From: Tidjanibacter sp. | GTDB lineage: Bacteria > Bacteroidota > Bacteroidia > Bacteroidales > Rikenellaceae | Assembly (NCBI GenBank): GCA_017379955.1 | Contig: JAFNVE010000120.1 | Span: 1 to 6,580, forward strand | Reading direction: 5' to 3' | Length of the DNA: 6,580 bases | In this document: piece by piece, positions 6,402 through 6,580 of the stretch | Layout: every line of letters begins with the position of its first letter | Numbering within the stretch: the stretch's first letter is position 1 | Program-made: the position numbers and the translations under genes | The notes under the pieces: generated by a model | What the model was told of the DNA's origin: nothing | Databases searched by the model: none | What the model saw: the letters and a program-made list of their open reading frames with translations, nothing else

Positions 6402-6580
6402 ATGGTAAAGGTTGCACTGATACACGTTGCTGAGGAGTGGCGCACAGGACAGACCATCTGCCTGGAACGTTTGCCTCAGGTAGGTGACTTGGTGTGGACT
6501 CGTGCCGAAGAGCGCAAATCGGGTACGGATATGTTTGTCGTAGAGAGGATTATGCACGCTGAGTGCGGCACCAACGACGA
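6402..6580 (+). CDS. Unrecognised protein, 5' part only
   Basis: An ORF opens at ATG 6402 and runs to the window edge without a stop (59 full codons). The product begins MVKVALIHVAEEWRTGQ and continues through LPQVGDLVWTRAEE and MFVVERIMHAECG. It looks soluble, with a hydrophobic strand at the start, no signal peptide and no membrane segment. Support for it being real comes from its position 23 bases after the FKBP stop on the same strand, a GGAG at 6390-6393 about 8 bases upstream, and codon use like its neighbours (CGC, GCC, TCG, GAC). I recognise no family, and the missing 3' end limits what can be said. An overlapping antisense frame has poorer codon use and no promoter. Confidence 0.6.
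   Translation, partial: MVKVALIHVAEEWRTGQTICLERLPQVGDLVWTRAEERKSGTDMFVVERIMHAECGTND

Noticed and set aside
6375..6557. Minus-strand ORF (60 codons) at the right edge
   Set aside because: It overlaps the better-placed plus-strand frame after the FKBP gene, has no promoter and shows no domain.

Overview
The window looks like a chromosomal housekeeping segment from a member of the Bacteroidales. Three things point there. Several gene starts are preceded by the Bacteroidota promoter element TAnnTTTG rather than a sigma70-type -10 box. Starts lack strong Shine-Dalgarno sequences and have A-rich leaders. The topoisomerase subunit is of the Bacteroidota ParE type. Frequent TCG, GTC and CGC codons and fairly GC-rich genes separated by very AT-rich spacers would fit something like Alistipes/Rikenellaceae, but that finer placement is a guess.

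Layout. On the minus strand, a PlsC-type 1-acylglycerol-3-phosphate acyltransferase (2403-1675) is followed 93 bases later by the 5' portion of parE, topoisomerase IV subunit B (1581 to the window edge, 527 codons present). Divergent from plsC on the plus strand is fabD, malonyl-CoA:ACP transacylase (2656-3543). The 252-base divergent spacer holds a promoter candidate for each gene and a perfect 9-bp inverted repeat. Next comes a 331-base AT-rich spacer. It contains a small promoter-to-terminator unit (a possible RNA of about 73 nt), a run of A-tracts, and the promoter of a ROK-family regulator. The ROK gene (3875-5119, GTG start) is followed 21 bases later by a GNAT N-acetyltransferase (5141-5674), then a hairpin terminator. 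A new promoter then drives a SlyD-like FKBP prolyl isomerase with a cysteine-rich tail (5830-6378). The last 179 bases hold the start of an unrecognised gene that probably shares its transcript.

How the parts relate. plsC and fabD are both membrane-lipid genes. FabD loads malonyl groups for fatty-acid synthesis and PlsC uses acyl chains to make phosphatidic acid, so the shared spacer is a plausible site of joint lipid control. The ROK protein has lost the usual kinase phosphate-loop residues and has an N-terminal winged helix, so it is probably a transcription factor. No sugar-catabolism genes adjoin it and its targets cannot be read from this window.

I see no mobile element, CRISPR array, tRNA or rRNA. 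Nothing here amounts to a clearly new multi-gene system. The best candidates for something undescribed are the small transcription unit at 3632-3717 and the inverted repeat between plsC and fabD.
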